Notes under the pieces: generated by a model
What the model was told of the DNA's origin: nothing
The model's database searches: none
The model's input: only the letters and a program-made list of their open reading frames with translations
NCBI GenBank assembly: GCA_947573135.1
Contig: CANPDU010000006.1
Coordinates: forward strand, 1 to 64,000
Reading direction: 5' to 3'
DNA: 64,000 bases
From: an uncultured Bacteroidales bacterium
GTDB lineage: Bacteria; Bacteroidota; Bacteroidia; Bacteroidales; Muribaculaceae
Shown here: positions 52,136-60,717 of the stretch, one piece after another
How the letters are laid out: each line of letters starts with the position of its first letter
How positions within the stretch are numbered: the first letter of the stretch is position 1
Made by a program: the position numbers and the translations under genes

Positions 52136-53446
52136 TCAGACTCTGGTGATTTTGGCGCCGAGAGCGTTGAGGCGCTCGTCGATATGCTCATATCCGCGGT
52201 CGATCTGTTCGATATTGTCGATCACACTCGTGCCTTTGGCAGACATGGCCGCGATAAGCATGGCAATTCCGGCTCTGATATCAGGCGAATGCATATGATT
52301 TGCCCTCAGCTCGGAATGATGGTCAAGCCCGATAACCACAGCTCTGTGAGGATCGCATAAAATAATCTTCGCACCCATATCGATCAGACGGTCGACAAAA
52401 AACAGTCTTGATTCGAACATTTTCTGATGAATAAGGACTTCTCCACGGCATTGCGTGGCAACCACGAGCATTACAGAAAGGAGATCAGGCGTCAGACCGG
52501 GCCACGGTGCGTCGGCTACAGTAAGCACCGATCCGTCAAGATTACTTTCTATCTCATAACTCGACCTGGCCTCGACAAAAAGATCATCGCCACGCTCCTC
52601 GATGCCGATGCCGAGACGTCTGAAGCATTCCGGGATCATGCCAAGATTCTTACGCGATACATTTTTTATCAACAACGAACTTCTGGTCATGGCTGCCATG
52701 CCGATAAAACTTCCGACCTCGATCATATCCGGCAACACCTTATGCACTACACCTCCGAGGCTATCCTTTCCATGAATTGTGAGCAGATTGGAGCCTATAC
52801 CCTCAATCTCCGCGCCCATGCCGACAAGCATACGACACAATTGCTGTATATACGGCTCGCACGCCGCATTGTAGACTGTCGTCACCCCCTTGGCCAGACT
52901 TGCAGCCATGATTATATTGGCCGTACCGGTCACTGAAGCCTCGTCGAGAAGCATATACGCGCCCGACAATCTTCTGCCGCTGCATTCGAGCACATAACTG
53001 CTGTCGCGGCCTCTGACCGAAAGTTCCGCGCCGAGATTCAGAAGTCCCGTGATATGTGTGTCGACCTTTCTGCGCCCTATTTTGTCGCCGCCCGGTTTCG
53101 GGAAACAAGCTCTGCCGAAACGCGCCAAAAGCGGCCCGACGACCAGCAACGATCCGCGTAATGAAGCACAGCGGTTTACAAATTCATCGCTCGAAAGATA
53201 TGCGGCATTAATTTTATCAGCCTGAAAGCTGTAACTTCCGGCACCGAGACAACGGATCTTCACTCCCATATCCGCGAGCAGTGCGATAAGATTTCTTATG
53301 TCAAGGATATCCGGCACATTATGAACGATGACCTCCTCGTCGGTCAGCAATGTAGCGCTAAGTATCTGTAACGCTTCGTTTTTCGCTCCCTGTGGAGCTA
53401 TCTCGCCGCTCAGACGATGACCTCCTTCAATAATAAATTTGCTCAT
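52136..53446 (-). CDS. murA: UDP-N-acetylglucosamine 1-carboxyvinyltransferase
   Basis: 436 residues with the EPT fold: GGHRLSGEIAPQGAKNEALQ with the catalytic Lys22, LRGSLLVVGPLLARFGRACF, PKPGGDKIGRRKVDTHITGL, then LDEASVTGTANIIMAASLAK and the final RADIRAG-type SPDIRAGIAMLIAAMSAKGT. The loop residue that is Cys115 in E. coli MurA is Asp121 here (codon complement of 53084-53086). Cysteine at this site is the fosfomycin target, so the enzyme is predicted to be insensitive. It catalyses the first committed step of peptidoglycan synthesis. It lies 9 bases after murB, in one operon with it. Confidence 0.96.
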   Translation of the reverse strand: MSKFIIEGGHRLSGEIAPQGAKNEALQILSATLLTDEEVIVHNVPDILDIRNLIALLADMGVKIRCLGAGSYSFQADKINAAYLSSDEFVNRCASLRGSLLVVGPLLARFGRACFPKPGGDKIGRRKVDTHITGLLNLGAELSVRGRDSSYVLECSGRRLSGAYMLLDEASVTGTANIIMAASLAKGVTTVYNAACEPYIQQLCRMLVGMGAEIEGIGSNLLTIHGKDSLGGVVHKVLPDMIEVGSFIGMAAMTRSSLLIKNVSRKNLGMIPECFRRLGIGIEERGDDLFVEARSSYEIESNLDGSVLTVADAPWPGLTPDLLSVMLVVATQCRGEVLIHQKMFESRLFFVDRLIDMGAKIILCDPHRAVVIGLDHHSELRANHMHSPDIRAGIAMLIAAMSAKGTSVIDNIEQIDRGYEHIDERLNALGAKITRV

Positions 53447-53455
53447 AGGCTCCCT

Positions 53456-54499
53456 TTATAAATATTCCACTTCAGTTTCAAGTCTGACATTAAATTTCAT
53501 AGATATGTCATCCATAATCCGCGCTGCCAGATCTGCGATTTCTCTGCCTGTCGCAAAACCGTCGGCGTTGACAAGTACCAGCGGCTGCGTCGGCCACACA
53601 CGGGCATGTCCCGACTCAACGCCCTTCCATCCGGCACGATCGATCAGCCACGCTGCAGAAAGCTTACGTCCACCGGCAACATCAAAAACCGGCATACCGG
53701 TAACATCGATGCCACTCCGCGACGCCTGCGCAAGCATCAGCTCCATCTGCTGATCTGTCAATATAGGATTTTTAAAAAAGCTGCCGGCACTCCCGGTCTT
53801 GCCCACTTCGGGCAATTTGCTGCGACGCACGGCAATCACAGCTTCTCTTACGGACACTATATCATTTTTATCCGCGACAAGAGCGTCGAGCTTTCCATAA
53901 TTCAAACGAGGCTGCGGAGACCGTGAGAGTCTCAAGATAGTCGACACAACGATATAACGCTCTTTTGCCGGAGAATGCTTGAACAACGAGTCACGATAAG
54001 CATAACCTATATCGCCGACGTCAAAGCTCACAATGCGATGAGTTTCCCGATCGTAACAATTCACTTTTACGACCACATCCTTGAATTCGACACCATATGC
54101 GCCGACATTCTGAACCGCCGCACCTCCGGCCGTGCCCGGTATGAGCGACAGATTTTCAAGTCCCCACAAACAATGCCGGCAACAATATGCGACCACATCA
54201 TCCAGCGCCACACCGGCCGATACTTCCAGATCGGCATACTTATCATTCTCACCGACAAGTCTGATCGCCCGAGACGCGCATTTTGCAAGCGCGCCGCGGT
54301 AATCCCGGCTGACAAACAAAAGATTGCTCCCTTGTCCAATAAACTTTACGCCACCGTCCACCACATCAGCATACGTGCTGTCAGTGAACAGACGCCCGAG
54401 GTCTTCGGCCGTTTCCCATTCCACGAGATAGCGGAGCGTTCCGTCAACATCCATAGTATTGAGCGGCCGTAATGACACGTCACGATTTACAACAAGCAT
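53456..54499 (-). CDS. murB: UDP-N-acetylmuramate dehydrogenase
   Basis: 347 residues, type I MurB. It has the N-terminal RPLNTMDVDGTLRYLVEWET, the FAD-binding FIGQGSNLLFVSRDYRGALA and LENLSLIPGTAGGAAVQNVG-AYG, YAYRDSLFKHSPAKERYIVV and the active-site stretch LPEVGKTGSAGSFFKNP with the serine proton donor. The C-terminal AGWKGVESGHARVWPTQPLV and the LVNADGFATGREI segment are present. It reduces enolpyruvyl-UDP-GlcNAc to UDP-MurNAc, the step after MurA, and its gene is immediately followed by murA. The promoter at 54530-54561 is one of the best in the window. Confidence 0.97.
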   Translation of the reverse strand: MLVVNRDVSLRPLNTMDVDGTLRYLVEWETAEDLGRLFTDSTYADVVDGGVKFIGQGSNLLFVSRDYRGALAKCASRAIRLVGENDKYADLEVSAGVALDDVVAYCCRHCLWGLENLSLIPGTAGGAAVQNVGAYGVEFKDVVVKVNCYDRETHRIVSFDVGDIGYAYRDSLFKHSPAKERYIVVSTILRLSRSPQPRLNYGKLDALVADKNDIVSVREAVIAVRRSKLPEVGKTGSAGSFFKNPILTDQQMELMLAQASRSGIDVTGMPVFDVAGGRKLSAAWLIDRAGWKGVESGHARVWPTQPLVLVNADGFATGREIADLAARIMDDISMKFNVRLETEVEYL

Positions 54500-54529
54500 G
54501 ATTATTCCATATTTTAGGCGTTTTCATGT

Positions 54530-54561
54530 CAAAGATAGATGTTAAATACGACATACACAAA
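54530..54561 (-). promoter_or_regulatory. Bacteroidota-type promoter of murB-murA
   Basis: On the minus strand TTTG (complement of 54558-54561), a 20-base spacer and TATCTTTG (complement of 54530-54537). The leader to the ATG at 54499 is about 25 bases. Confidence 0.78.
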
Positions 54562-54641
54562 TATAAGAGCTTGATATTCGCTTATAATACCATCAGATTG
54601 GCAATTTTGTCAAATATATAGGCTGTTATATCAGTTTTTGC

Positions 54642-54649
54642 TAACTTTG
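54642..54649 (+). promoter_or_regulatory. -7 promoter element of the RND pump operon
   Basis: TAACTTTG at 54642-54649 lies 30 bases before the tolC-like ATG at 54680. No convincing -33 element is visible at 20 bases distance, which is compatible with activator-dependent control. Confidence 0.45.
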
Positions 54650-54679
54650 TAAATATATATATTTTGTACAAACACATAA

Positions 54680-56107
54680 ATGAACTGCTCAAACGTTTTT
54701 TTAGCGCTTGTGTGCGCTCTGGGATCAGTGTCGGTGGTTTCGGCCCAGTCCGACTCCGTTCCTGTACTCTCGCTTGATCAATGCATAGGTATCGCACTCA
54801 GCGAAAGCCCGACTATCAAAGTCGCGGACATGGAAGTATCAAGAGTCGACTATTCACGTAAAGAAACTCTCGGACAACTCCTGCCGTCGATCAGTTTTGG
54901 CGCGTCGTATAACCGCACGCTCGCCAAACAGGTGATGTATATGAACATGGACGGCTTCGGCGGCATGGACTCACCTGACGACGAAGATCAGCAATCCCGC
55001 GCCGGATTAGACCGCAAAGCTTCTGACGGCGGTATCAAAGTCGGTCTCGACAACTCATACAATGCCGGCTTCACGGCCTCGATGCCTCTGATAGCGCCCC
55101 AGCTATGGCAATCCATGAAACTGTCCGACAGTCAGATACTGCGCAGTGTCGAGCAAGCCCGCTCATCACGGCTTGAGCTTATAAACCAAGTTAAAAGCGC
55201 ATATTACACGCTTCTTCTGGCTGAAGACTCACGCCGCGTGATAAACGAGAGCTATGACATGGCCAAACTCAATTTCGACATTTACACAAAAAAGCATGAG
55301 GCCGGTGCCGCATCAGACTATGACGTGCTGCGCACTTCAGTAGCCATGAAAAATATTGAACCTGAGCTGATGCAGGCCGAGATTTCTATCAAGCAGGCCC
55401 GTCTGCAGCTTCTGATCCTGATGGGGCTTGATGCCGATTTCAGTTTTTCGACCGAAAACGGTCTTTCAGCCTACGAGGAGACAATGTATGAAAGCGCGCT
55501 GAACCAAAGCCGCGACTACAGCCGGAACTCTTCACTTGTGCTCAACAGCATCGACAGTTCAATCGCCCGACGCAATGTCAATATCCAAAAGGCCGCGTGG
55601 TTCCCTACTCTCGCACTGTCGGCCAACTACAACTGGACCTCTATGTCAAACGGTTCCCCGCTCCGCAATTTCCGCTGGACACCCTATTCGAGCATCGGAC
55701 TCTCGCTATCGTTTCCCATTTTCGAAGGCGGACAACGCTACTCCAGACTTAAACAGGCCAAACTTCAGGCCGCCGAACTCGTCGTACAGCGCGAAAATCT
55801 GCGCCGCAGCATTGACTCCCAGGTCACGCTTGCTATTGACAACATCAACGTCAACATCAAGCAGATCGCATCATGCTCTGAAAGCGTCAGGGAAGCCGAA
55901 CGCGCCCACGACATCATGCAGCGCAGTTTTGAAATCGGAGCCGCCTCATACCTCGACCTGCGTGACTCGGAATTATCTTTGACAAGAGCCCGTCTCACAC
56001 GCTTTCAGGCCATCTATAATTTTCTTATAGCCCAAAGCGAGCTCGAACTGCTTCTCGGCAACGCTCCGGTCGACAGCTATACAGCTTCACTTAATTCACT
56101 CAATTAA
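54680..56107 (+). CDS. TolC-family outer-membrane efflux protein
   Basis: 475 residues with signal peptide MNCSNVFLALVCALGSVSVV-SA. It has the two OEP repeats of TolC: LSLDQCIGIALSESPTIKVA, then LGQLLPSISFGASYNRT, the helical ELINQVKSAYYTLLLAEDSR region, and in the second half SIARRNVNIQKAAWFPTLAL, SFPIFEGGQRYSRLKQAKLQ and ERAHDIMQRSFEIGAASYLD, LRDSELSL. An insert in the first repeat (MYMNMDGFGGMDSPDDEDQQ) is met in Bacteroidota homologues. It is the exit duct of the tripartite pump encoded by the next two genes. Confidence 0.92.
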   Translation: MNCSNVFLALVCALGSVSVVSAQSDSVPVLSLDQCIGIALSESPTIKVADMEVSRVDYSRKETLGQLLPSISFGASYNRTLAKQVMYMNMDGFGGMDSPDDEDQQSRAGLDRKASDGGIKVGLDNSYNAGFTASMPLIAPQLWQSMKLSDSQILRSVEQARSSRLELINQVKSAYYTLLLAEDSRRVINESYDMAKLNFDIYTKKHEAGAASDYDVLRTSVAMKNIEPELMQAEISIKQARLQLLILMGLDADFSFSTENGLSAYEETMYESALNQSRDYSRNSSLVLNSIDSSIARRNVNIQKAAWFPTLALSANYNWTSMSNGSPLRNFRWTPYSSIGLSLSFPIFEGGQRYSRLKQAKLQAAELVVQRENLRRSIDSQVTLAIDNINVNIKQIASCSESVREAERAHDIMQRSFEIGAASYLDLRDSELSLTRARLTRFQAIYNFLIAQSELELLLGNAPVDSYTASLNSLN

Positions 56108-56146
56108 ACACGTTTCATCTCACTAAACAACCATAATCAATTGATC

Positions 56147-57172
56147 ATGACTTCACGTTACGCCTTAACGATAATTTCTCTCGCTGCAAGCGCAGCCATC
56201 ATTTCATGTCAGAAAAAGGATGACTCCAATCCTGCCGAGGCCGTCGTCGAGCTTCCCATTGTAGAGACCAGCGTAGTGACCGCGCGCGATGTGCCGCAGA
56301 TAAACGAATACACTGCGACAGTCGAGGCCGACAACATCAACAACATTGCGCCGGCATCACCTAACCGCATCAAATCCATCTCGGTCGAAGTCGGCGATCA
56401 TGTCAGAAAAGGCCAGACACTCGTGACCCTCGACCGCGCCGCCAGCGACCAGATGAAAATCAATCTCGAACAGATCAGACGCGAATACAACCGCGCTGTG
56501 CAGCTTCTCGAGATCGGCGCCGGCACACAGCAGAGTGTCGATCAGCTGAAGTCCCAGCTCGACGCCGCCAAATCTCAATACGACAATCTTCTTGAAAATA
56601 CGGTGCTTACATCTCCCATTACTGGTGTTGTGACCGAACGCAATTACGACCCGGGCGACATGACCGGCAATCAGCCGGTGCTGACCGTAGGCCAGCTCTC
56701 TCCCGTGGTCAAAGTGATGATCAACGTCACAGAGAGCGATCTTTCCAAACTGAAAGCCGGTATGCCTGTCAGCGTGGCTTTTGATGCGTTCCCCGATGAA
56801 ACGTTCGAAGGCCGGATATCACGCATCCACCCGACAGTCGACACCGCCACCCGCACCTTCCGCACAGAGATTGCCATCGCCAACAACAGCGAGCGCATAA
56901 TTCCGGGCATGTTTGCCCGTGTCAGCGTCAACCTCGGCGAACGCAGCAATGTGGTTGTTCCTGACCGAGCCATCGTCAAACAGACAGGTTCGGGCAACCG
57001 CTACGTCTACATTCTCCATAACGGCACGGTTAGTTTCGAGCGCGTAGAACTCGGCCGCCGGCTCGGCGACGCATATGAGCTGCTGTCAGGCGTCAATTCG
57101 GGCGACACTGTCGTTATATCGGGACAGTCACGTCTCGCCGACGGAGTTGAAGTCGAAGTGATCAACAAATAA
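56147..57172 (+). CDS. RND efflux periplasmic adaptor lipoprotein
   Basis: The ATG at 56147 gives 341 residues with a lipobox (SLAASAAIISC) after the signal. It has the adaptor order: beta strand and lipoyl half (EYTATVEADNINNIAPASPN, RIKSISVEVGDHVRKGQTLV), a helical hairpin (about 90-150, NLEQIRREYNRAVQLLEIGA, SVDQLKSQLDAAKSQYDNLL), the second lipoyl half (TSPITGVVTERNYDPGDMTG), a barrel (GMPVSVAFDAFPDETFEGRI) and the membrane-proximal domain (NVVVPDRAIVKQTGSGNRYV). It joins the RND permease to TolC in the periplasm. It lies 39 bases after tolC and 27 before the permease gene. Confidence 0.94.
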   Translation: MTSRYALTIISLAASAAIISCQKKDDSNPAEAVVELPIVETSVVTARDVPQINEYTATVEADNINNIAPASPNRIKSISVEVGDHVRKGQTLVTLDRAASDQMKINLEQIRREYNRAVQLLEIGAGTQQSVDQLKSQLDAAKSQYDNLLENTVLTSPITGVVTERNYDPGDMTGNQPVLTVGQLSPVVKVMINVTESDLSKLKAGMPVSVAFDAFPDETFEGRISRIHPTVDTATRTFRTEIAIANNSERIIPGMFARVSVNLGERSNVVVPDRAIVKQTGSGNRYVYILHNGTVSFERVELGRRLGDAYELLSGVNSGDTVVISGQSRLADGVEVEVINK

Positions 57173-57199
57173 GGATTAACACGATAACCGGCAATCATT

Positions 57200-60100
57200 A
57201 TGAGTTTATACGGCAGCGCTGTCAAGCGCCCAATCATGACGACACTCTGCTTTGTGGCAGTCGTCATTCTCGGTCTATTTTCGCTCAAGACTCTTCCTAT
57301 CGACTTGTATCCCGATATCGACACCAATACCCTGATGGTCATGACTACCTATCAGGGTGCGAGCGCCCAGGATATCGAACAAAACGTGACACGTCCGCTT
57401 GAAAATGTACTCAACTCGGTCAACGATCTCAAGCATATCACTTCAAAATCAAGGGAGAATATTTCGGTAATCACGCTCGAATTCGAATACGGCAAGGATA
57501 TCGACGTGCTCACCAACGATGTCCGCGACAAGCTCGACCTTGTGTCATCGTCGCTGCCTGACGACGCCGAGACTCCGATCATCTTCAAGTTCTCGACTGA
57601 TATGATTCCTATCATCCTTCTCTCGGTTCAGGCCGACGAGAGCATGCCCGGTCTCTATAAAATTCTCGACGAAGCCGTGGCCAACCCGCTGGCGCGTGTC
57701 AACGGTGTCGGCTCTGTATCGATCTCGGGCGCGCCCAAACGCGAGATACATATTTATGTCGATCCTGTCCGTCTCGAAGCCTACAATCTGACGATCGAGC
57801 AGATCGCTTCGATCGTCGCCTCCGAAAACCGCAATATTCCGGGCGGTGCGTTCGATATCGGCTCTGACACTTATTCGCTTCGTGTTCAGGGTGAGTTTGC
57901 TTCGTCCGACGAAATGCGCGACATCGTTGTCGGATCGTATGACGGACGCAACGTATTTTTACGCGACGTAGCGCGCATAGATGACTCGCTCGAAGAACGC
58001 GCCCAGCAGACATTCAACAACGGCGTCAAAGGCGCGATGATAGTCATTCAGAAACAAAGCGGCGCAAACTCCGTCGAGATCTCTGATAAAGTACTCAAGA
58101 TGCTGCCGTCGCTCCAGAAAAGACTGCCGTCAGACGTCAAACTCGGCATAATCGTCGATACGTCCGACAATATCCGCAACACAATCGCCTCGCTTGTCGA
58201 GACTGTGCTCTACGCATTGTTATTCGTGGTCATAGTCGTGTTCTTCTTCCTCGGACGCTGGCGCGCGACTCTTATCATTACTATCACAATCCCGATCTCG
58301 CTTATTGCATCGTTCATCTATCTTGCCATAACCGGCAATTCGCTCAACATAGTTTCTCTTTCGGCTCTATCGATCTCAATCGGTATGGTTGTCGACGACG
58401 CGATTGTGGTTCTTGAGAATGTAACGACGCACATCGAACGAGGTTCTGATCCGAAGCAGGCCGCAGTCCACGGCACCAACGAAGTCGCCGTGTCAGTTAT
58501 AGCCTCGACGCTTACTCTTATCGCCGTGTTCTTCCCGCTGACTCTCGTGACAGGAATGACGGGCGTACTTTTCCGCCAGCTCGGTTGGATGGTGACCATA
58601 ATGATGATCATTTCAACGGTCTGCGCGCTTTCGCTTACCCCGATGCTATGCTCGCTTCTGTTGCGCCGCGCAACTCACCACGGCAAAGTCTACAATGCTC
58701 TCTTCGGACCCGTCAACCGCGGTCTGGACGCCTTTGACAACGGTTACGGCCGTCTGCTGACATGGGTTGTCGGCCATAAGCTGATAACAATTATTATATG
58801 TATCGCCACATTCGTCGGATCGCTTTTCCTGATGAAGCATGTAGGTACCGAATTTTTCCCGACAGCCGATGACGGCCGACTCAGTGTCAACCTCGAACTG
58901 CCTATCGGCACACGCGTAGAAATCGCCCAGGAAGTGACCGAACGACTTGTCAGACAGTGGCAGGAAGAATATCCCGAAATCAAAGTCATAAACTTTACCG
59001 TCGGAACAGCATCAAGCGACAACACGTTCGCTTCTCTTAGTGACAACGGCCCTCACATCGTGTCTATGAATGTCAAACTCTCCGATCCCGGTCTGCGCGA
59101 CCGAGGCATCGTCGAGATCGCCGGACTGATGCGCGAGGATCTCAAACATTATCCCCAGTACAAGAAAGCTCAGGTACGTGTAGGCGGCAACATGGGTGCC
59201 ATGGGCGGTCAGGCCTCGGTCGACTTTGAGATCTACGGCTACAACTTCAGCGAGACTGACTCTGTGGCCCAGCGGCTCAAACGCGCTCTCGAAGCTATTC
59301 CGGGCACTGCCGACGTCAACATTTCTCGTTCAGACTATCAGCCGGAATATCAGGTTGATTTCGACCGTGAAAAGCTTGCAATCTACGGACTCAATCTCCA
59401 GACTGCGGCGACATATCTGCGCAACCGCATCAACGGATCGACGGCTTCACGTTTCCGTGAGGACGGCGAAGAATACGATATTAAGGTCCTTTACGATCCC
59501 GAGCACCGCACATCGCTCGACGACATCGAGAATATTCTGATCTACAATTCGGCCGGAAAGGGCGTCAGAGTACGCGATGTCGGCAAGGTAGTCGAACGCT
59601 TCACCCCCCCGACCATCGAGCGCAAGGACCGCGAGCGCATCATTACGGTCAACACTGTCGTTCAGGATGTGCCGATGAGTGAGGTCGTCGCAGCAGCGCA
59701 GGAGGCAATCGACAAGATGGATATACCGCAGGGAGTGTCGATTCAGCTTGCCGGCAACTATGAGGACCAGCAGGACTCGTTCCGCGACCTCTTGATGCTT
59801 GCCGTGCTGATCATTATTCTTGTTTATATTGTGATGGCCGCTCAGTTCGAGAGCTACACCTATCCCGCCATCATCATGACTTCGCTGCTTTTCGCGTTCT
59901 CAGGTGTGTTTATCATACTCTATCTTTCAGGCCATTCTCTCAACGTCATGTCGATGATCGGAGCGATCATGCTTATAGGCATCGTGGTCAAGAACGGTAT
60001 CGTGCTGATAGACTATATATCGCTTAACCGAGAGCGCGGCCTCTCGATCCGACGGTCGGTCATCGACGGCGGCAAATCGCGTCTGCGTCCTGTCGTCATG

Positions 60101-60319
60101 ACAACCCTTACTACAATTCTTGGCATGGTGCCTATGGCCGTTGGCACCGGTCAGGGAGCCGAGATGTGGCGGCCTATGGGTACGGCTGTGATCGGTGGTC
60201 TCACATTCTCGACCATTCTGACTCTGCTCTTCGTGCCCGTTCTCTATTGCGTATTCGCTCACAACGGCATCAGAAATGCACGGCGCAAGTTCCATAAATC
60301 ATTAAGATCTAAAAAATGA
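57200..60319 (+). CDS. RND-family (AcrB-type, HAE1) efflux permease
   Basis: 1039 residues, full length. It has 12 membrane helices with the proton-relay pair in SISIGMVVDDAIVVLENVTT (helix 4), the N-terminal VKRPIMTTLCFVAVVILGLF, the porter domain start YPDIDTNTLMVMTTYQGASA, MIVIQKQSGANSVEISDKVL, and in the second half FFPTADDGRLSVNLELPIGT and MTTLTTILGMVPMAVGTGQG. Substrates cannot be read off: it could export drugs, bile salts or cell-envelope intermediates. It overlaps the small PII-like gene by 4 bases. Confidence 0.95.
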   Translation: MSLYGSAVKRPIMTTLCFVAVVILGLFSLKTLPIDLYPDIDTNTLMVMTTYQGASAQDIEQNVTRPLENVLNSVNDLKHITSKSRENISVITLEFEYGKDIDVLTNDVRDKLDLVSSSLPDDAETPIIFKFSTDMIPIILLSVQADESMPGLYKILDEAVANPLARVNGVGSVSISGAPKREIHIYVDPVRLEAYNLTIEQIASIVASENRNIPGGAFDIGSDTYSLRVQGEFASSDEMRDIVVGSYDGRNVFLRDVARIDDSLEERAQQTFNNGVKGAMIVIQKQSGANSVEISDKVLKMLPSLQKRLPSDVKLGIIVDTSDNIRNTIASLVETVLYALLFVVIVVFFFLGRWRATLIITITIPISLIASFIYLAITGNSLNIVSLSALSISIGMVVDDAIVVLENVTTHIERGSDPKQAAVHGTNEVAVSVIASTLTLIAVFFPLTLVTGMTGVLFRQLGWMVTIMMIISTVCALSLTPMLCSLLLRRATHHGKVYNALFGPVNRGLDAFDNGYGRLLTWVVGHKLITIIICIATFVGSLFLMKHVGTEFFPTADDGRLSVNLELPIGTRVEIAQEVTERLVRQWQEEYPEIKVINFTVGTASSDNTFASLSDNGPHIVSMNVKLSDPGLRDRGIVEIAGLMREDLKHYPQYKKAQVRVGGNMGAMGGQASVDFEIYGYNFSETDSVAQRLKRALEAIPGTADVNISRSDYQPEYQVDFDREKLAIYGLNLQTAATYLRNRINGSTASRFREDGEEYDIKVLYDPEHRTSLDDIENILIYNSAGKGVRVRDVGKVVERFTPPTIERKDRERIITVNTVVQDVPMSEVVAAAQEAIDKMDIPQGVSIQLAGNYEDQQDSFRDLLMLAVLIIILVYIVMAAQFESYTYPAIIMTSLLFAFSGVFIILYLSGHSLNVMSMIGAIMLIGIVVKNGIVLIDYISLNRERGLSIRRSVIDGGKSRLRPVVMTTLTTILGMVPMAVGTGQGAEMWRPMGTAVIGGLTFSTILTLLFVPVLYCVFAHNGIRNARRKFHKSLRSKK

Positions 60320-60609
60320 AAGCAATACTTATAACGTTCGATCAGGCTCACTACGATCATATAATAGAAATACTCGACCGCAACAACTGCCGTGGTTTTA
60401 CTTCCTGGGCTCAGGTCTCCGGACGCGGCAGCAACGACGGCGAACCTCACTACGGCTCACATGCGTGGCCGTCGCTCGCGTCTGCAATCATTACGATGGT
60501 CGATGACCACCGTGTCGACACCGTACTCGGCCGTCTGAAAGCCCTCGATGACGAACGCCCGAAACTCGGACTGCGCGCATTTGTCTGGGATGTAGAAAAA
60601 AGCATCTGA
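60316..60609 (+). CDS. PG0541-type transporter-associated small protein
   Basis: 97 residues, starting inside the permease stop codon (ATGA). The fold is predicted as a ferredoxin-like PII relative: MKAILITFDQAHYDHIIEIL, DRNNCRGFTSWAQVSGRGSN, then VDDHRVDTVLGRLKALDDER, KLGLRAFVWDVEKSI. The RGFTSWAQVSGRG stretch corresponds to the T-loop region of PII proteins, but the usual uridylylated tyrosine is not there. Proteins like this accompany RND pumps in Bacteroidales (the P. gingivalis PG0541 family). It may sense a small molecule and control pump activity. This is inference from the coupling. Confidence 0.85.
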   Translation: MKAILITFDQAHYDHIIEILDRNNCRGFTSWAQVSGRGSNDGEPHYGSHAWPSLASAIITMVDDHRVDTVLGRLKALDDERPKLGLRAFVWDVEKSI

Positions 60610-60623
60610 CAATACGCCTAAAA

Positions 60624-60655
60624 TTTGACTGACTCAAAAAAATTTCGTTACTTTG
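60624..60655 (+). promoter_or_regulatory. Bacteroidota-type promoter of the PPi-phosphofructokinase gene
   Basis: TTTG at 60624-60627, a 20-base spacer and TTACTTTG at 60648-60655 (one change from TAnnTTTG). The leader before the ATG at 60718 is about 57 bases. Confidence 0.65.
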
Positions 60656-60717
60656 CCATATAATTTGCACAACTTCGCAAAAGACTATCATTAACATTAC
60701 ACATAATCATCGCATAA

